Below are positions 32,039-43,375 of a DNA stretch of 64,000 nt, piece after piece. The stretch comes from Aplectana chamaeleonis (Eukaryota > Nematoda > Chromadorea > Rhabditida > Cosmocercidae): positions 2,406,501 through 2,470,500 of the forward strand of contig JAPDOI010000021.1 of assembly GCA_029168955.1 (NCBI GenBank), read 5' to 3'. Every line of letters begins with the position of its first letter. The stretch's first letter is position 1. The translations under genes and the position numbers were made by a program. Under the pieces are notes generated by a model. It was not told where the DNA came from. It did not search any database and was given only the letters and a program-made list of their open reading frames with translations.

Positions 32039-32824
32039 TACCCGCGCTAAGTTTTGTAAAAACGGGGAGCACTAGCGAAACTTGGCAAGAAAAAGGCAAA
32101 AAAAAACAACGTCCGATGCTTATAACTTTTTTGAATGAACAAGTTTTTGGATTCTGAAACGCCATCATATTTACAGCTCAAATTCCTAGAAAGTGATGTG
32201 CATTGTGGGCCTAAGTTCCCTAAAATCGTTATGTGTTCGAGTGAAATTTATTTTTGCAATCGTTTCTCAAAAGCGTCGCGCGCGGCGAAACTTTGAGTAG
32301 TAATTGTACAAGTAATAGAAGAGCAATCTCTATGTATTCTTAGTGAGTTATATTAAAGGGGGGTAATCTGAAGATTTGTACAGGTTTAGTTATCAAAATT
32401 CTTCATTAAACACGCTCAGAAGCTTCCTGAAAAATCTGACTTATGTAGCGAAATCCCCAACCCGATAAATGAAGGAGTTCGAGAATTCAACCTGCACAGA
32501 CCTTAAGATTGCTCCACCTTCATCTTATTTACGGAGAAAACATAGAGATTGTTCTCTTATTACTTGTAAAATTACTACTCAAAGTTACGCAGCACTTTGC
32601 CGCACGCGACGTTTTCGAGAAACGACCGCAAAAGCAATTTTACTCAACAACAAAACAATTGCAGGGAACTTCGGTCCACAAAGCAATTTATTGGGTAGAA
32701 TTTTGAGCTGTGAATATGATAGCGTTTTCTGAAACGTCTTCGTTCAAAAAGTTACATGCATCGGACGTTTTTTTTTTGCAAAGTTTGGAAATGCTCCCCT
32801 TTTTTTGCAAAACTAAGCGGGGTA
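32039..32824. mobile_element. TA-ended TIR element (mariner-like MITE)
   Basis: TA, CCCGCGCTAAGTTTTGTAAA and CGGGGAGC at 32,039 are inverted as GCTCCCC..TTTGCAAAACTAAGCGGGG then TA at 32,823-32,824. The body has no transposase. Confidence 0.75.
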
Positions 32825-33577
32825 CTGTATGTAGTGAAACATTTTCCTGGTTAATGTACGGCAGTCAACACTAGTGAAGCTGGGAAAGCGCAGCGCTTCA
32901 ATTCATGTCGTGCTTGATTTTGCTTTGATAAGTCCAATGGAGAAGCTTGAAGAATCCGGTCCCTCGTCTGGATTTACTAATCGATAACACTATGTAACAA
33001 AATTTAACTTTTTTTCTGTTCCTGGGTTGAAATTGTGTTTTCCCAACTCGTTAGGTCTAGAACAGACAGGAAATCGCTGTTATTCCAAGTAAACTCCGCT
33101 TTTGTGTCTAGGACAATGAATTTTGGAAAATCGCGTATTTACGTAGGACTATTTTTGTTCCTGGCTTCTAAGTCTTCTATTTCGATTGTTCATGTCTAAT
33201 TCATGTGAAATATGACTTCATTCGGCACAAACTTTGCTTAAACGACGACACAACTGAGAAAACTCTCTTTTTTTGTGAAATTAGAAAGATTTTTATTCAT
33301 TTTCGGCACTATAATCAGGTAAAAACGAAAAATGCACAAGGAATGGGCAAACACAGTCGGAAACCACTCAACAAGGTGCAGAAATGTGTAGATTTTCTAG
33401 ATTTGCGATTATACTGTGAATCACACTCTCGAAGTTGCACCCAAATGTAGTCCCCCCTCATGGTTTCGTTATACTATCATTGGTAACGACTTCCAAAGTC
33501 TAATATACCTTGATCAAAGGGCTCGCCTTGCTCGTTGAATTTGTCAAGATGCGAATCAATGATATGGACTTCCAGAG

Positions 33578-34530
33578 ACATTCTGCATCCCATTTCGGCG
33601 TAATTCTTTATGAGAGTGTATCAACTCCTCATAGTTTTCAGCTTTGTGATCACCTAGTAGACCGTGAACAACTGCAACGAAATTTCTCCAAGCCGTTCTC
33701 TCCGTCCTGTTCAACAGCTTCGCGAAATCCTCACATTTTATGATCCTCTTGATCTGTGGTCCGATGAATATAACCGCATCCCATTTCGGCGTGATTCTTT
33801 GTGAGAGTGTATCAACTCCTCATAATTTTCAGCTTTGTGATCACCTAGTAGACCGTGAACAACTGCAACGAAATTTCTCCAAGCCGTTCTCTCCGTCCTG
33901 TTCAACAGCTTCATGAAATCCTCACATTTTATGATCCTCTTGATCTGTGGTCCGATGAATATAACCGCATGCCATTTCCGCGTGATTCTTTGTGAGAGTG
34001 TCTCAACTCCTCATAATTTTCAGCTTTGTGATCACCTAGTAGACCGTGAACAACTGCAACGAAATTTCTCCAAGCCGTTCTCTCCGTCCTGTTCAACAGC
34101 TTCGCGAAATCCTCACATTTTATGATCCTCTTGATCTGTGGTCCGATGAATATAACCGCATCCCATTTCGGCGTGATTCTTTGTGAGAGTGTATCAACTC
34201 CTCATAGTTTTCAGCTTTGTGATCACCTAGTAGACCGTGAACAACTGCAACGAAATTTCTCCAAGCCGTTCTCTCCGTCCTGTTCAACAGCTTCGCGAAA
34301 TCCTCACATTTTATGATCCTCTTGATCTGTGGTCCGATGAATATAACCGCATCCCATTTCGGCGTAATTCTTTATGAGAGTGTACCAACTCCTCATAGTT
34401 TTCAGCTTTGTGATCACCTAGTAGACCGTGAACAACTGCAACGAAATTTCTCCAAGCCGTTCTCTCCTTCCTGTTCAACAGCTTCGCGAAATCCTCACAT
34501 TTTATGATCCTCTTGATCTGTGGTCCGACG
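33578..34530. repeat. 191-bp tandem array derived from a protein-coding segment
   Basis: TGATCCTCTTGATCTGTGGT recurs at 33,740, 33,931, 34,122, 34,313 and 34,504, exactly 191 bases apart, plus a partial unit from 33,578. Units are about 97% alike. On the - strand each unit contains the codons for the motif at 34,311-34,619. As 191 is not divisible by three, the frame changes at each junction, so the array cannot encode a repeat protein. Confidence 0.95.
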
Positions 34531-34619
34531 ATTATACCAGCCCTGACCTTAGCCTCGGACAGAGTCGTCACCAAGGACAGTATAACGAAACATGATGAGG
34601 GACCAAAATTTGGGTGCAA
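34311..34619 (-). CDS. fragment of a GPQI..-type mobile-element protein
   Basis: This 102-codon ORF covers the right edge of the array. Residues 30-55 read VGPQIKRIIKCEDFAKLLNR and ERTAWRNFVAVV, then HGLLGDHKAENYEELV. I recall GPQI(R/K)..M..E.F...L...E..AW.SF..VV..FLG......Y..LV as a block in uncharacterised proteins that are multicopy in many invertebrate genomes. That recollection is family knowledge, unchecked here. The catalytic or terminal parts are absent and the frame leaves homology after ENYEELV. The function is unknown. Confidence 0.5.
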   Translation of the reverse strand: MHPNFGPSSCFVILSLVTTLSEAKVRAGIIVGPQIKRIIKCEDFAKLLNRKERTAWRNFVAVVHGLLGDHKAENYEELVHSHKELRRNGMRLYSSDHRSRGS

Positions 34620-34917
34620 ATTCGAGAGAGTGATTCACAGTACAATCGTAAATCTAGAAAATCTACACATTTCTAAACCTTGTTCAGTCCTTTCCGACTC
34701 TGTTCGTCTATTCCGTGTGAATTTTTTGTTTTTACCTGTTCATAATGTCGAAAATTAATAAAAATCTTTCTATTTGCACAAAAAACGGGTGTTATTCGTG
34801 CTATTGTAGTGTAAGCGAAGTTTGTTCTCAATGAAGTCTTTTTTTTCACATACATTGGACATAAGCAATTGAAATATAACACTTAGAAGCCAGGAACAAA
34901 AATCGTGTTACATAGTG

Positions 34918-35277
34918 TGATTGGTCCATGTTTGACCACCAAAACGAAATTGTAATCATCTCGCTACTTTTCCCAGTTTCTTGTTTACGCTAGGTTATTG
35001 TGAGCCAAATATTTTTTATAAATGTTCCAGGTCATTTTTTGACTCCTTTAATCTCTAATTTCTCGTAAATATGACATTGCCAAACCATTACTTTTGCCAG
35101 AGAGCTAAACTATTGAAAATTTTCTACTGTCAGTCTCATACGCTGGTTCTGACAGTTCCTGAACGTTTCTTTCTTCAGTAGATAATATAAAGTATAGTAC
35201 ACAAATCTGTGCATTTTTTGGGATCGATTTCTATATGTATCCAGATGTATTACTGAAGTTGCATAGTTGGTAATTCA
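34918..35277. other. remaining hAT-type element body, no gene
   Basis: AT-rich sequence with no ORF above 60 codons that shows a motif. Confidence 0.4.
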
Positions 35278-35933
35278 TTGAAGGCAGCATACACGCTCGT
35301 AAGCATAGTCGAGATAACAGCATAGATCGGTCCGGCCCGTGCTATGTCGTCAACGACGTTTGAAGCGCTGAAAACTGTCCAGGATGACAGTATTTGACAA
35401 TGTTTGAGCAATCTTGCCTTCCACGCCCGTATTTTCACACCCCTTTCAGTAACAGAATGAGAATCGAAACTTGTTGAAACGTGTGATAATTGAGAGCGAT
35501 AGCACTATCAAATGGGAGTGCACGAGAGAAATAGCTTGGTTTACTTGAGTATAACATGTCTGCAAACCTAATGACTCTCGTCCACTTTCGAGAATGCCGC
35601 TCTACTTTGGCTGACCTCTTGAAATGGAGGATTTTATCAGTGCACAAACATGTTATACCCAAGTAAAAAAAGCTATTTCTCTCGTGCACTCCCATTTGAT
35701 AGTGCTATCACTCTCAATTATCACACGTTTTCACAAGTATCAATTCTCATTCTGTTACTCAAAGGGGTGTGAAAATACGGGCGTGGAAGGCAAGATTGCT
35801 CAAACATTGTCAAATACTGTCATCCTGGACAGTTTTCAGCGCTTCAAACGTCGTTGACGACATAGTACGGGCCGTGCGGACCTATCTATGCTGTTATCTC
35901 GACTATGCTTACGAGCGTGTATGCTGCCTTTAA
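35278..35933. mobile_element. palindromic TTAA element, AGGCAGCATACACGCTC family, copy a
   Basis: TTGA then AGGCAGCATACACGCTCGTA at 35,278 is inverted to TACGAGCGTGTATGCTGCCT then TTAA at 35,930-35,933. The whole 656 bp is an almost continuous palindrome (CATTTGATAGTGCTATC and CCCGTATTTTCACACCCCTTT in both arms). It serves as the uninterrupted reference for the copy at 46,664-51,536. Confidence 0.9.
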
Positions 35934-36172
35934 GACAGAATCTCTTTAAAAATGATTCCCTGGAACCAAATGTGCTTCCGACAATGAGACTCTACGGAAG
36001 TCTGAGATTTTTTAAAAATCTCCGCGTTTCGCGTTCCGAAAACCGAGGTTTTGCGCATTTTTGGGCGTTTCGCACTCGTTTTCCGAAAACCGAGAAAAAA
36101 ATTTGTGTTCCGAAACCCGAAAACCGATTTCCGAAATTTTGAATTTTTATTCCGCTCATCCCTGACTCACAC

Positions 36173-36586
36173 CTAAGAATGTTGAGCCAAACCCATTCTA
36201 GCATATCGGAATACGTCAAAAGATGCCCCTCGATCAGAAACTTAGAACAAATATGTTAAGCACCTTCGAAAAGCGGCAAATAGATTTGTCTCGTGACCAG
36301 CATCCCAAATAACCCTCACAGAAAATTTTCAAGTCAGGTCTGAGACGTTTTTTTTTCGAACGCTTTCAGAGCAATCTGATCTGCCCTAGAAACAACGGGA
36401 AACTGGGAAAAAGCACCCATAACTCGTTCGAATAACCGTTCCAAACCAACTGAGGAAAAAAATCAAATTTTTGGAAAAATGGCTATAGTAACGTGTATTC
36501 CATTTTGAACTTCTATCTCCTTCAAGTGTTCTTCTCTGGTGGGTTATCATAAGAGAGATGCCAGACATTTGGAATCTCACACCCAG
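36173..36586. other. no recognised gene
   Basis: The spacer between the hAT-type element and the next TTAA chain holds nothing I recognise. Confidence 0.4.
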
Positions 36587-37048
36587 TTAAAGGCACAGCC
36601 CAACCTCAGAATCGTATTTCTGTTTTTCTGCCTATCTTGAGAACGGTCCCACGCTGATTTCAACGATGTCTTTTGAATCGTACAAAACCCCCTTGGGAAC
36701 GGAGTTATGACATCTCAAAAATTGAGCTGCGGAAGCATGGTGTACGAGTAGTTTGAGGCTTGTAACTTCCGTCATTTGCAGCCGATCTATGCGAGCTGCA
36801 AGCGGACCTGAATAAAGAGAGATTTAGAGTTTGAAGGGAAGAACGGGACTATTGAGTGAAAACCATCGCTCATCACGCCACTGTGGAGCTGCTTCCTGAT
36901 GTGGGCGCTCCAGGGTGGCTCTCTCCTATACCTCGCTTTTTCGGAGGAATCAAGAGCTCGCACACGGCAGTTGTTATATGGGGTCGGTCTTCTTCACAAT
37001 TAAGTGGTTCTCTCAGATTTTGCCCCTAAGCTTGGACTGTGCCTTTGA
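36587..37048. mobile_element. TTAA element, AGGCACAGCCCAACCTC family
   Basis: TTAA at 36,587 is followed by AGGCACAGCCCAACCTC; the right end is AGCTTGGACTGTGCCT then TTGA (mutated TTAA) at 37,045-37,048. It shares interior motifs (CTTCCTGATGTGGGCGCTCC) with the copy at 47,361. Confidence 0.8.
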
Positions 37049-37065
37049 GGAGATCATACCTTCAA

Positions 37066-37510
37066 ATGCAGTGTTCACGACAAATATCATATTCGAGTTC
37101 CACTCGAAAATGGGTTTGTTCGGTCGTGAGCTATCGAATAGTGAGGGAACAGCGAAGAAAAGTGCTCAGAATAACATAAAAAAGTGGTTTCTAATCAGGG
37201 CGTTAAGGGGCCCCGCTAGTTACCGCACACGCGCGCTAGTGGCGAAATCTGCGCGAATCGATCAGGACGATCGGGCGGAGTTTCTGGCGGAGCAGTTTGC
37301 CATCGAAACGTCCGCGATGTCACAGAGTGATGAGAGGGTTGCGGATAAGGGATAAGGGCAGGCGTACTGGTGTAACGAAATCTTCACTTCGTCGTCATTT
37401 TTATCGATTTCTGTACCGTTCTTGATGCTTTCTTCGACCCTATCCCCTCCAGCATCTGCGTAGTGTTTCACTAGGAAAACTCAGAAACGAGATTCATCGT
37501 GAACAGCGCC
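37066..37510. mobile_element. TTAA-type element, GCAGTGTTCACGAC family
   Basis: GCAGTGTTCACGACAAATATC at 37,070 and GATTCATCGTGAACAGCGCC at 37,491-37,510 are inverted; the interior resembles 18,553-19,013 (GGTCGTGAGCT, GCGAAATCTGCGCGAAT). It lies 17 bp from the previous element and touches the next. Confidence 0.7.
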
Positions 37511-38307
37511 GTGTTCATGATAATCTTCAATTTTGAGGTTAATTGCTGATTCGATCGTTTGGCCCCCAGGTATAACTGAAATGACGAAGAAATCGAGAAA
37601 TACGCACCAGAAGGGCACAAAATCCTCAAATCGCACCCTGCCTCTTAAGTCTCATTGGAACTGTTTGTTGTGACAGTGAAATCTGTTTTGGAACCGTCTT
37701 TTGCAATTCTGTACTATCTCTTACTTCGTACATTGCTTCAGACCCAAACTAAATTGTTTTGCCTAAAGTTTTCGTCCATTTTTGATTATCCCCATTCTAT
37801 GCCGGTGACAATCACCGTAAACATGTTCATCCAATCGGACAACTAGTCCAGGCAAGATAATAATGTTACTGAAAAATATGACGTTTTAGTGCGTTTCTCG
37901 CTGTTTCTTCGTAATTTGGTAACACTTGGTTGCCAACGAAAAGAAAAGTGGGCAAACCCCGCCGCTTTGGGGAAGTCCGGCCCATTCCCGCCCCTCGACG
38001 TGAACAACGGAACACTCGAGATCGTGAGATGAGCGATGGCTCCCGATCAGAATCCCCGTTCTTCCATTCATTCTCAACTTCTCTCTTTACTCTGGTCAGC
38101 TCGCATACATTGGCTGCAAAAGGCGGGAGTTAGAAGCCTCGTACAATTCGTCCACCACGCTTCCCTAGCTCAATTTTGGAGGGACCATAACTGCGTTCCC
38201 AGAAGGCCTTGTACGATTCCAGAGACATCATTGGAATCAGAATGGGACCGTTTTCGAGATAGGTGAAAAAACAGAGAAGGGATTTATATCGTGAACACTG
38301 CCTTTAA
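37505..38307. mobile_element. TTAA-type element(s), GTGTTCATGATAATC to GAACACTGCCT
   Basis: The left part (37,505-37,925) matches the element at 43,867-44,350 and the right part (37,925-38,307) matches 43,376-43,870, so two family members are fused here. TTAA closes the right end at 38,304-38,307. Confidence 0.65.
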
Positions 38308-38643
38308 GGTAGCCATTAGAACCAGAACAGCGTTGAAAAAAAAAAACGGATCTAAAGGCATCCTCAAATGCAGAAGACGGCTTTGAAAAACTTTCCAATG
38401 AGGTTGGTCGGCCTCCTTGGGTTCAGCTGTTGTCATCGACACCGACACGGCTCTATCACTGCCAGGTCTTGACCTGCGATTATCAGCAGGGGTTTTCACT
38501 GAATTAGACAGTCTCTCGAACAGATTTTTCCTGACGAAGATTTCCGCGTGTTTTCGACAACTAACTCTCGAATCTGGAGTCTATTTCAACACAAAACCAC
38601 TGCTGTCGACCGCAGGTCAAAGAGTGGTAGTGACAGGCAGCGT
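38308..38643. other. unassigned, one ORF without motif
   Basis: A + strand ORF from 38,417 (VIDTDTALSLPGLDLRLSAG..) runs into the inverted-repeat element that follows. TGGGTTCAG upstream could be a splice acceptor, but no family is recognised and the ORF end lies in repeat DNA. Confidence 0.2.
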
Positions 38644-39430
38644 CTACTCAGGCAAACTGGGGCGTCGACAACAGGTTGATAAGTTGTCATCTCATAAACC
38701 GTTACCTGTTGACAAGTCAAATTGCGCGCAATGTCAGCATGAGGCATGCCCGTTGCCCATAGACATCCGCCTGTTATCCGGCTGTTCACAACTCAATGTG
38801 TCGCGTTTAGTGGTCTGTTTAGCAGCAGTTCACATCCTGCAGGACTGTTACATCTAGCCTAGGAACTACTTTACACCCACACGCGTCGCGCTCGGCACGC
38901 CGACACGCGTCGCGGTCGGCACACCAACGCGCGTTGCGGTCTGCACATCGACACGGGTCGCGGTCGGCTTACCGACACGCGTCGCGGCTGGTCGCCCGGT
39001 CTCCACTGGGGTCACCACAGGATAGGCAGGACTTCCAGAAACTGGGCGGAGCCAAAGTACCGCAAACTTGGGTAATTGAACCGGCTGCGCTATCATCATT
39101 CACACAATGCCTGAAAAGTGCGTCGTATACTTGCCTATCGTCGGTGTCCCACAAAGAGAAAGCCGCGCTCAGCAGTTGGGCGCGAAATCGTTCGATCAAT
39201 AGCCACTCTCCCTTCGTTTTCCCGCGTGCAATTTTTTCCCGCCAAGCAGCGTCGCGGCGATCCCTCATCCAGTGATGGACGATAGCATCTAGAGCGCTAG
39301 CTGTGCAACAGCTCGACATCGACCAGATCATAACTCGCGGCCAGGGCCAAGCCGAATATCGGCGCGTTGGCCAGCGGTGACTCATGGTGGGCGGATCAAC
39401 CTGTTGTCGACGCCCCGATTCGCCTGAGTA
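38644..39430. mobile_element. inverted-repeat element with GTCGACGCCCC ends
   Basis: CTCAGGCAAACTGGGGCGTC..GACAACAGGTTGA (38,647-38,680) is inverted at 39,396-39,428. The interior includes a 24-bp tandem array and GTCGCG-rich sequence. Exact termini are not resolved. Confidence 0.6.
38876..38998. repeat. 24-bp tandem repeat, five units
   Basis: The unit is close to CGACACGCGTCGCGGTCGGC plus ACAC, repeated about five times with substitutions; on the - strand it reads as an 8-residue repeat (TATRVGVP). It is part of the inverted-repeat element and is not a credible protein. Confidence 0.85.
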
Positions 39431-39499
39431 TTTGTCGCGGAAACGCCCGCTCTCGCTCTCCAACGCTCCTCAGCGCTCTCCAACGTTGATGGGTGCACG

Positions 39500-41390
39500 T
39501 CAGGGGTTCGCGTAATTACGGTTCACGATTTTACGATTCATGGTGTTTTTTTGTCTCGTAATTACGGTTAACGATTCACGACATTTTGGACCGTAAATCG
39601 TAATCTCTCTTAAATAAAAATACATGCAATGGAAATAAATCACAAGACATCCCAACTGACCTGCTCTAATCCCAGGCCTATACCAACTTTTTTGGTCGGG
39701 AGATGGGACTAACCCAGGCATGTGACTACGGCACGATCCCATTATCATTCTTTGACGTGATTCTTTCATTATAACGCGGGACGCACGGTTGGAGTTGGAG
39801 CCGCTAGATAATATGTAGACCCGCATTGCGCGCGCGCCACACACGTCTGACTAGCTGCCGCCTACGACGCAATGCAATCTAGATCTCTCTTCACGAAGAA
39901 CCTTGTTTTCGAGTTTTTTTTTCATGAATATCAACTTTCCTGATTTCTATAACTAGATTGGTGTCAAGACATCGAGCGAAGCAGTCTAATCAATCAGAAA
40001 ATTGCTTCAATTAGTGCTCCTGGTTGAGTAGATTACTTCTACTCAGAGTCCACAAAAACCAGCAAGAGAAGCGTTTGTTTTTTACCTCAAAAGTCCGGAG
40101 TTAAAAATTGTTTCCTCTAGTAAATTTTTCCTCGTCCGCAGCAAACGGCCACTCAGAAAAGGCGCGAGCGCTAGTTTATGTGCTCATCTTCGCCCTTTTT
40201 CTGAAACTGTTCTCTCTCACAAAAGCGTCTGGGGGGAGGGGCGCATTCGCTATATTCCTTAACTATGGGAACTAAACTACACAAAGCGGCAAAAATTAGA
40301 AAGCGGTTTTTCTGTGCTTACGTTGCCTTTGATAATATACGGTATCGCCACCATAAAGCTACAATTTTGCAAGTGATTCAGTGAATATAGTAAAAATAAC
40401 TTGTGTGGGGCGACCGATACTGTACTCTAGATAATATAGAGTTGGCCAGGATCGGACTGATACTTTGCGATCTCTATTGAAGGTTGGCGCAAGCTCGCAG
40501 CCATATTGATTCATTATACGTGCACCGAGTTTGAGCCAACCTTCAGTAGGGAGCTAGAAACACATAATGCACTACACATCAGTGCGATCCTTACCGACTG
40601 TATAATCGGTGTTGCGGTTCCGGTAGCAAATGGGAGTTTTCAAATTCGGCCGTTCAGAGTCGCCCAAATACTGTCATTTGGGCTCGTTTTGACGCTTACA
40701 ACGGCGTTAGCGTTTCGGGAGAGGCATTACGAGTATAATTGGGTCCCTGTTGCCCAGCAGATACGCGGACAACTGAATCGGACTAGCGGATTTCCCAATA
40801 TCTGGAAAGGAGTTGTGGAATGATTTATGAGGGAGAGCAGAGAACTACGGGTAAGACGGTCCCATTAGGCCAATGATATACATTTTCGACACGCGGTCGC
40901 GTAGCTCTGCACAGAGAGAGCGACTGCTTCCCGCCCCTTAAATCTGTCACTGTCGCAGTGCGCTGCACAGCGACAGCGACAGTGGAAACGGCAGGCATTG
41001 GCACATTTTCACTATGTCAGCCCTCCGCGACACGTTGCTGCGACGGACACGCGACAAGTGTTCCTACGACGGCCAGTGCCGTTGATTCGATGCTGGCCCC
41101 GCCACGATTTTTGCTTAATTCCTAACTGTCGCTCATTACAGCGACAAAGTGTGCCACCCTCTCAAATGTGGTTAGGTGTCAAATACTGAACGCAACCTAA
41201 TGTGTATGTATGTACTAGGTACGTGAAACGGTGGACAGTAGGTAATTTCTCTTGTTTCACCATAGTAATAATATTTTTAATGGTTATTGTTATTAGTTGC
41301 TGTTTACGCTTTACGGGTTGCGGTTTACTATTTACGGTGGTTTGGTCGTAATTACGGTTTACGATTAACGAAATTCGAAATTTCACTTAC
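39500..41390. other. repeat-derived stretch without a recognised gene
   Basis: CGTAATTACGGTTNACGATT occurs at 39,510-39,530, 39,553-39,575 and 41,345-41,365 in direct orientation. GTCGC-rich DNA (GCAGTGCGCTGCACAGCGAC) covers 40,880-41,150. The + strand ORF 40,506-40,823 starts inside the small palindrome and has no motif. Confidence 0.4.
40471..40554. mobile_element. small palindromic MITE, GAAGGTTGGCGCAA family, copy 1
   Basis: CTATTGAAGGTTGGCGCAAG at 40,474 is inverted with mismatches as TTTGAGCCAACCTTCAGTAG ending 40,549. A second copy is at 46,801-46,885. Confidence 0.6.
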
Positions 41391-41819
41391 GCACACCCTT
41401 GCCGCCGATCTCCCTTGCATCTTTCAACCGCTGCATCTGCAGTCGGTCTTGCAGAGCCAACAGCAGTTTTCTGCTATATCGTGGGAATCGAGGCCACTGA
41501 TGAGGGAAAACTTATCTGATTAATTATGCTTGCTGTTACAGCATCACTTTTCGGCTCCAAATAACTCGTCATCGTATTTGGAGTAGAATGAATGGAGTAC
41601 AACGTCCACGGTCGCTAAGTCGGCTGACCGCCGGAGGAGGTATTTCTGAGAGCGACGCCGAGTATGCAGACGCAAATGAGCACATCACATAGTGAGTTTA
41701 GCTTGAGTAGCTTCTGGAGCTCATTGTGTCGTTTTAAAACATATGAAGTTATGCTATGCGACACGAGTCTGTCGCGAGGTTGCCTTCAAGGTCTTCCCAG
41801 CGCTAGCAGTTTTAATCAA

Positions 41820-42600
41820 TAGCAGAGCCGTGAATTTTTTTATTAGCGTTTCCTGCTGGTTCAGTAGCAAACGCTATTAAAAAATGGAAAAGTTTTGCAT
41901 CACCTGCGTCTTTACCATATAAGGACGTCGTCATGTCGCAGGGGCACGTGGTGCCGATGCGAAAATTTCGAATCACCCTCGTTGTTACCTTAGCAGCACA
42001 TCATACTGTTACAGGAGCAGGAAGTGTTGTTGAGCAAAGCTTTCGCTTCACTCGTGCCATCATCGCGCTAGCACGTGCTGATATGTTGAAGAATCGTAAT
42101 CCCAAAGCGGATGGTGAGTTAGGAGCGACGACCATAGTTATCAAAGCGCGTCTCCTACTACAAAGATACGGTCCGTGAAATAGTTGACGGCGAGGAACTC
42201 ATCCTTGCCACATTTCACAACAAAGAATTTTCCTCGCTTTGAACCACGGCGGAGATCTCAGCAGTCGGAAATCGTCCACAGTATGAATCGATATTTTGAA
42301 CGCTGAGGGAAGGTTGTGAATCATTTCTTAGACTTTATCCTGTTTAGGGAAGGGGCGTCGCTTTTAATGCTCTGTCTGTTTAGCGTGGCGTGATCCCGCG
42401 CAGAGAAAAATACGTGCTTCTGGGATAACACCATGGTTGAGGTGATGATTTTAGCAGCTCCTGTAACCCGATGACTTGCCTGTACGGTAATAACGTGGGT
42501 GAGACAAAGTTTCGCGCATCGGCACCGCTGCGCCCCACTATACAGTAAAGACAGATAATGCAGAAGTTGTTCATTTCCTAAGGACAGCATTGGCTGTTGT
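41820..42600. mobile_element. decayed inverted-repeat element
   Basis: CGATGCGAAAATTTCGAATC.. with ACTGTTACAGGAGC (41,950-42,020) is loosely inverted at 42,440-42,530 (GCTCCTGTAACCCGATGAC, GTTTCGCGCATCGGCACC). A separate small hairpin (ATTAGCGTTT / AAACGCTATT) lies at 41,837-41,882. Mirrored ORFs here are not genes. Confidence 0.45.
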
Positions 42601-43257
42601 TAAGAAGTTTTCCAGTTCGACGAGGTACTCGAGGCCATGCCAAACTCGGAATCTCCACTCTTCAGAGTAAGCGAGAGAAATCTAGCATTCATTCTCTCCG
42701 CCCCCATCTCAACACCCATTCCCTCCGCCCTTTTTAGGACATTCGGTCTCCATGAATTTTGATCAAAGTCTACGTTCTTGATTTGATATCGGCCTACCGT
42801 CACATGATGGTTTTCTCCAATGAGATAACTGCGAATAACGGGAGAAAACAAGCCTGAGAAAACCCGTCCACGAATTCCTCACCGTCCAAATTCACAATCA
42901 TTGAAGAGAATAGCTTCGCTCCTAGAGGGTTCTGAGGGAATCTGGGGACACCGTTGTTATCAACGCGAAATTTTTTCCAAAGAAAACAGGGGGACTGGAG
43001 AACGATTGGACTGTGCCTCTACTTAGAGGCGACGACATGCCAGATCTGTGACGCCCCAGAGCACTTCTACTACATCTTCGCTTTTATAATATTTTATTTA
43101 CCGGAATATTTCAACTCAACTCAATTTCTACTTACAACTTCAACAAAACTGTCGTGAAAAGTGTTCGCAATAGACGGACCTAGCCAACATTTTCAAGGCC
43201 GTCAAAGCAGGTTCACAATGTTGTCCTCTTTTGGTTTTCCACATTCGAACTTTCCAG
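42601..43257 (+). other. region upstream of TTC39 exon, no further exon recognised
   Basis: An exon encoding the N-terminus of the TTC39-like protein is expected upstream because the exon at 43,258 has no ATG and starts in phase 2. I could not identify it here. The ORF on the - strand at 42,600-42,851 has no motif. Confidence 0.4.
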
Positions 43258-43362
43258 TGATGACTCTACGGATCTCCTGGATACAATCGCCGAGACGCAA
43301 ATCACATTGAACCTCTTCCTTAACAACAAATTCGGATTAGCAGAGGAGAGAATGGCGCAATT
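43258..43362 (+). CDS. TTC39: TTC39-family protein, exon i
   Basis: A 105-base exon lies between TTTCCAG| and |GTAAGT. It translates as DDSTDLLDTIAETQITLNLF then LNNKFGLAEERMAQ. ALNLFLNNKF..AE is the hallmark first helix pair of TTC39 proteins, a conserved animal tetratricopeptide-repeat family. Its two terminal bases TT combine with the first base of the exon at 45,933 to keep the frame. TTC39 proteins are about 600 residues, so this is a small N-terminal portion; their biochemical role is poorly known, with links to lipid metabolism in mammals. No frameshift or stop is visible. The upstream exon is not identified. The alternative of a pseudogene cannot be excluded. Confidence 0.85.
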
Positions 43363-43375
43363 GTAAGTATATTGT

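Larger units (their letters stand above)
32988..34917. mobile_element. CACTATGTAAC-ended element carrying a coding fragment array
   Basis: CACTATGTAACA at 32,988 is inverted as TGTTACATAGTG ending 34,917, and each is followed inward by TTTTTGTTCCTGG-like sequence. Inverted arms continue for about 300 bp (CGAAGTTGCACCCAAAT at 33,430; GGGTGCAAATTCGAGAGAG at 34,614). Between the arms lies a 191-bp tandem array. No target duplication was identified. Confidence 0.65.
30753..36164. mobile_element. hAT-type element, CAGGGATGAGCGG family, 5.4 kb with nested insertions
   Basis: CAGGAATGAGCGGAA at 30,753 and TTCCGCTCATCCCTG ending 36,164 are inverted, and ACTCACAC stands immediately outside both ends (30,745-30,752 and 36,165-36,172): a perfect 8-bp target duplication, the hAT signature. 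The subterminal 100-150 bp on each side are runs of TTCCGCG/TTTCGG-type pentamers. Nested inside are a W fragment, a TA-ended MITE, a 1.9-kb element with a 191-bp array, and a palindromic TTAA element. No hAT transposase was recognised, so it is non-autonomous or gutted. Confidence 0.85.

Noticed and set aside
40506..40823. 105-codon ORF as a gene
   Set aside because: It begins in a palindromic MITE, has no motif, and lacks splice or homology support.
39500..41390. TTTACGGTT-type words as telomeric repeat
   Set aside because: Nematode telomeres are TTAGGC; here only a few degenerate direct copies of a longer word occur.
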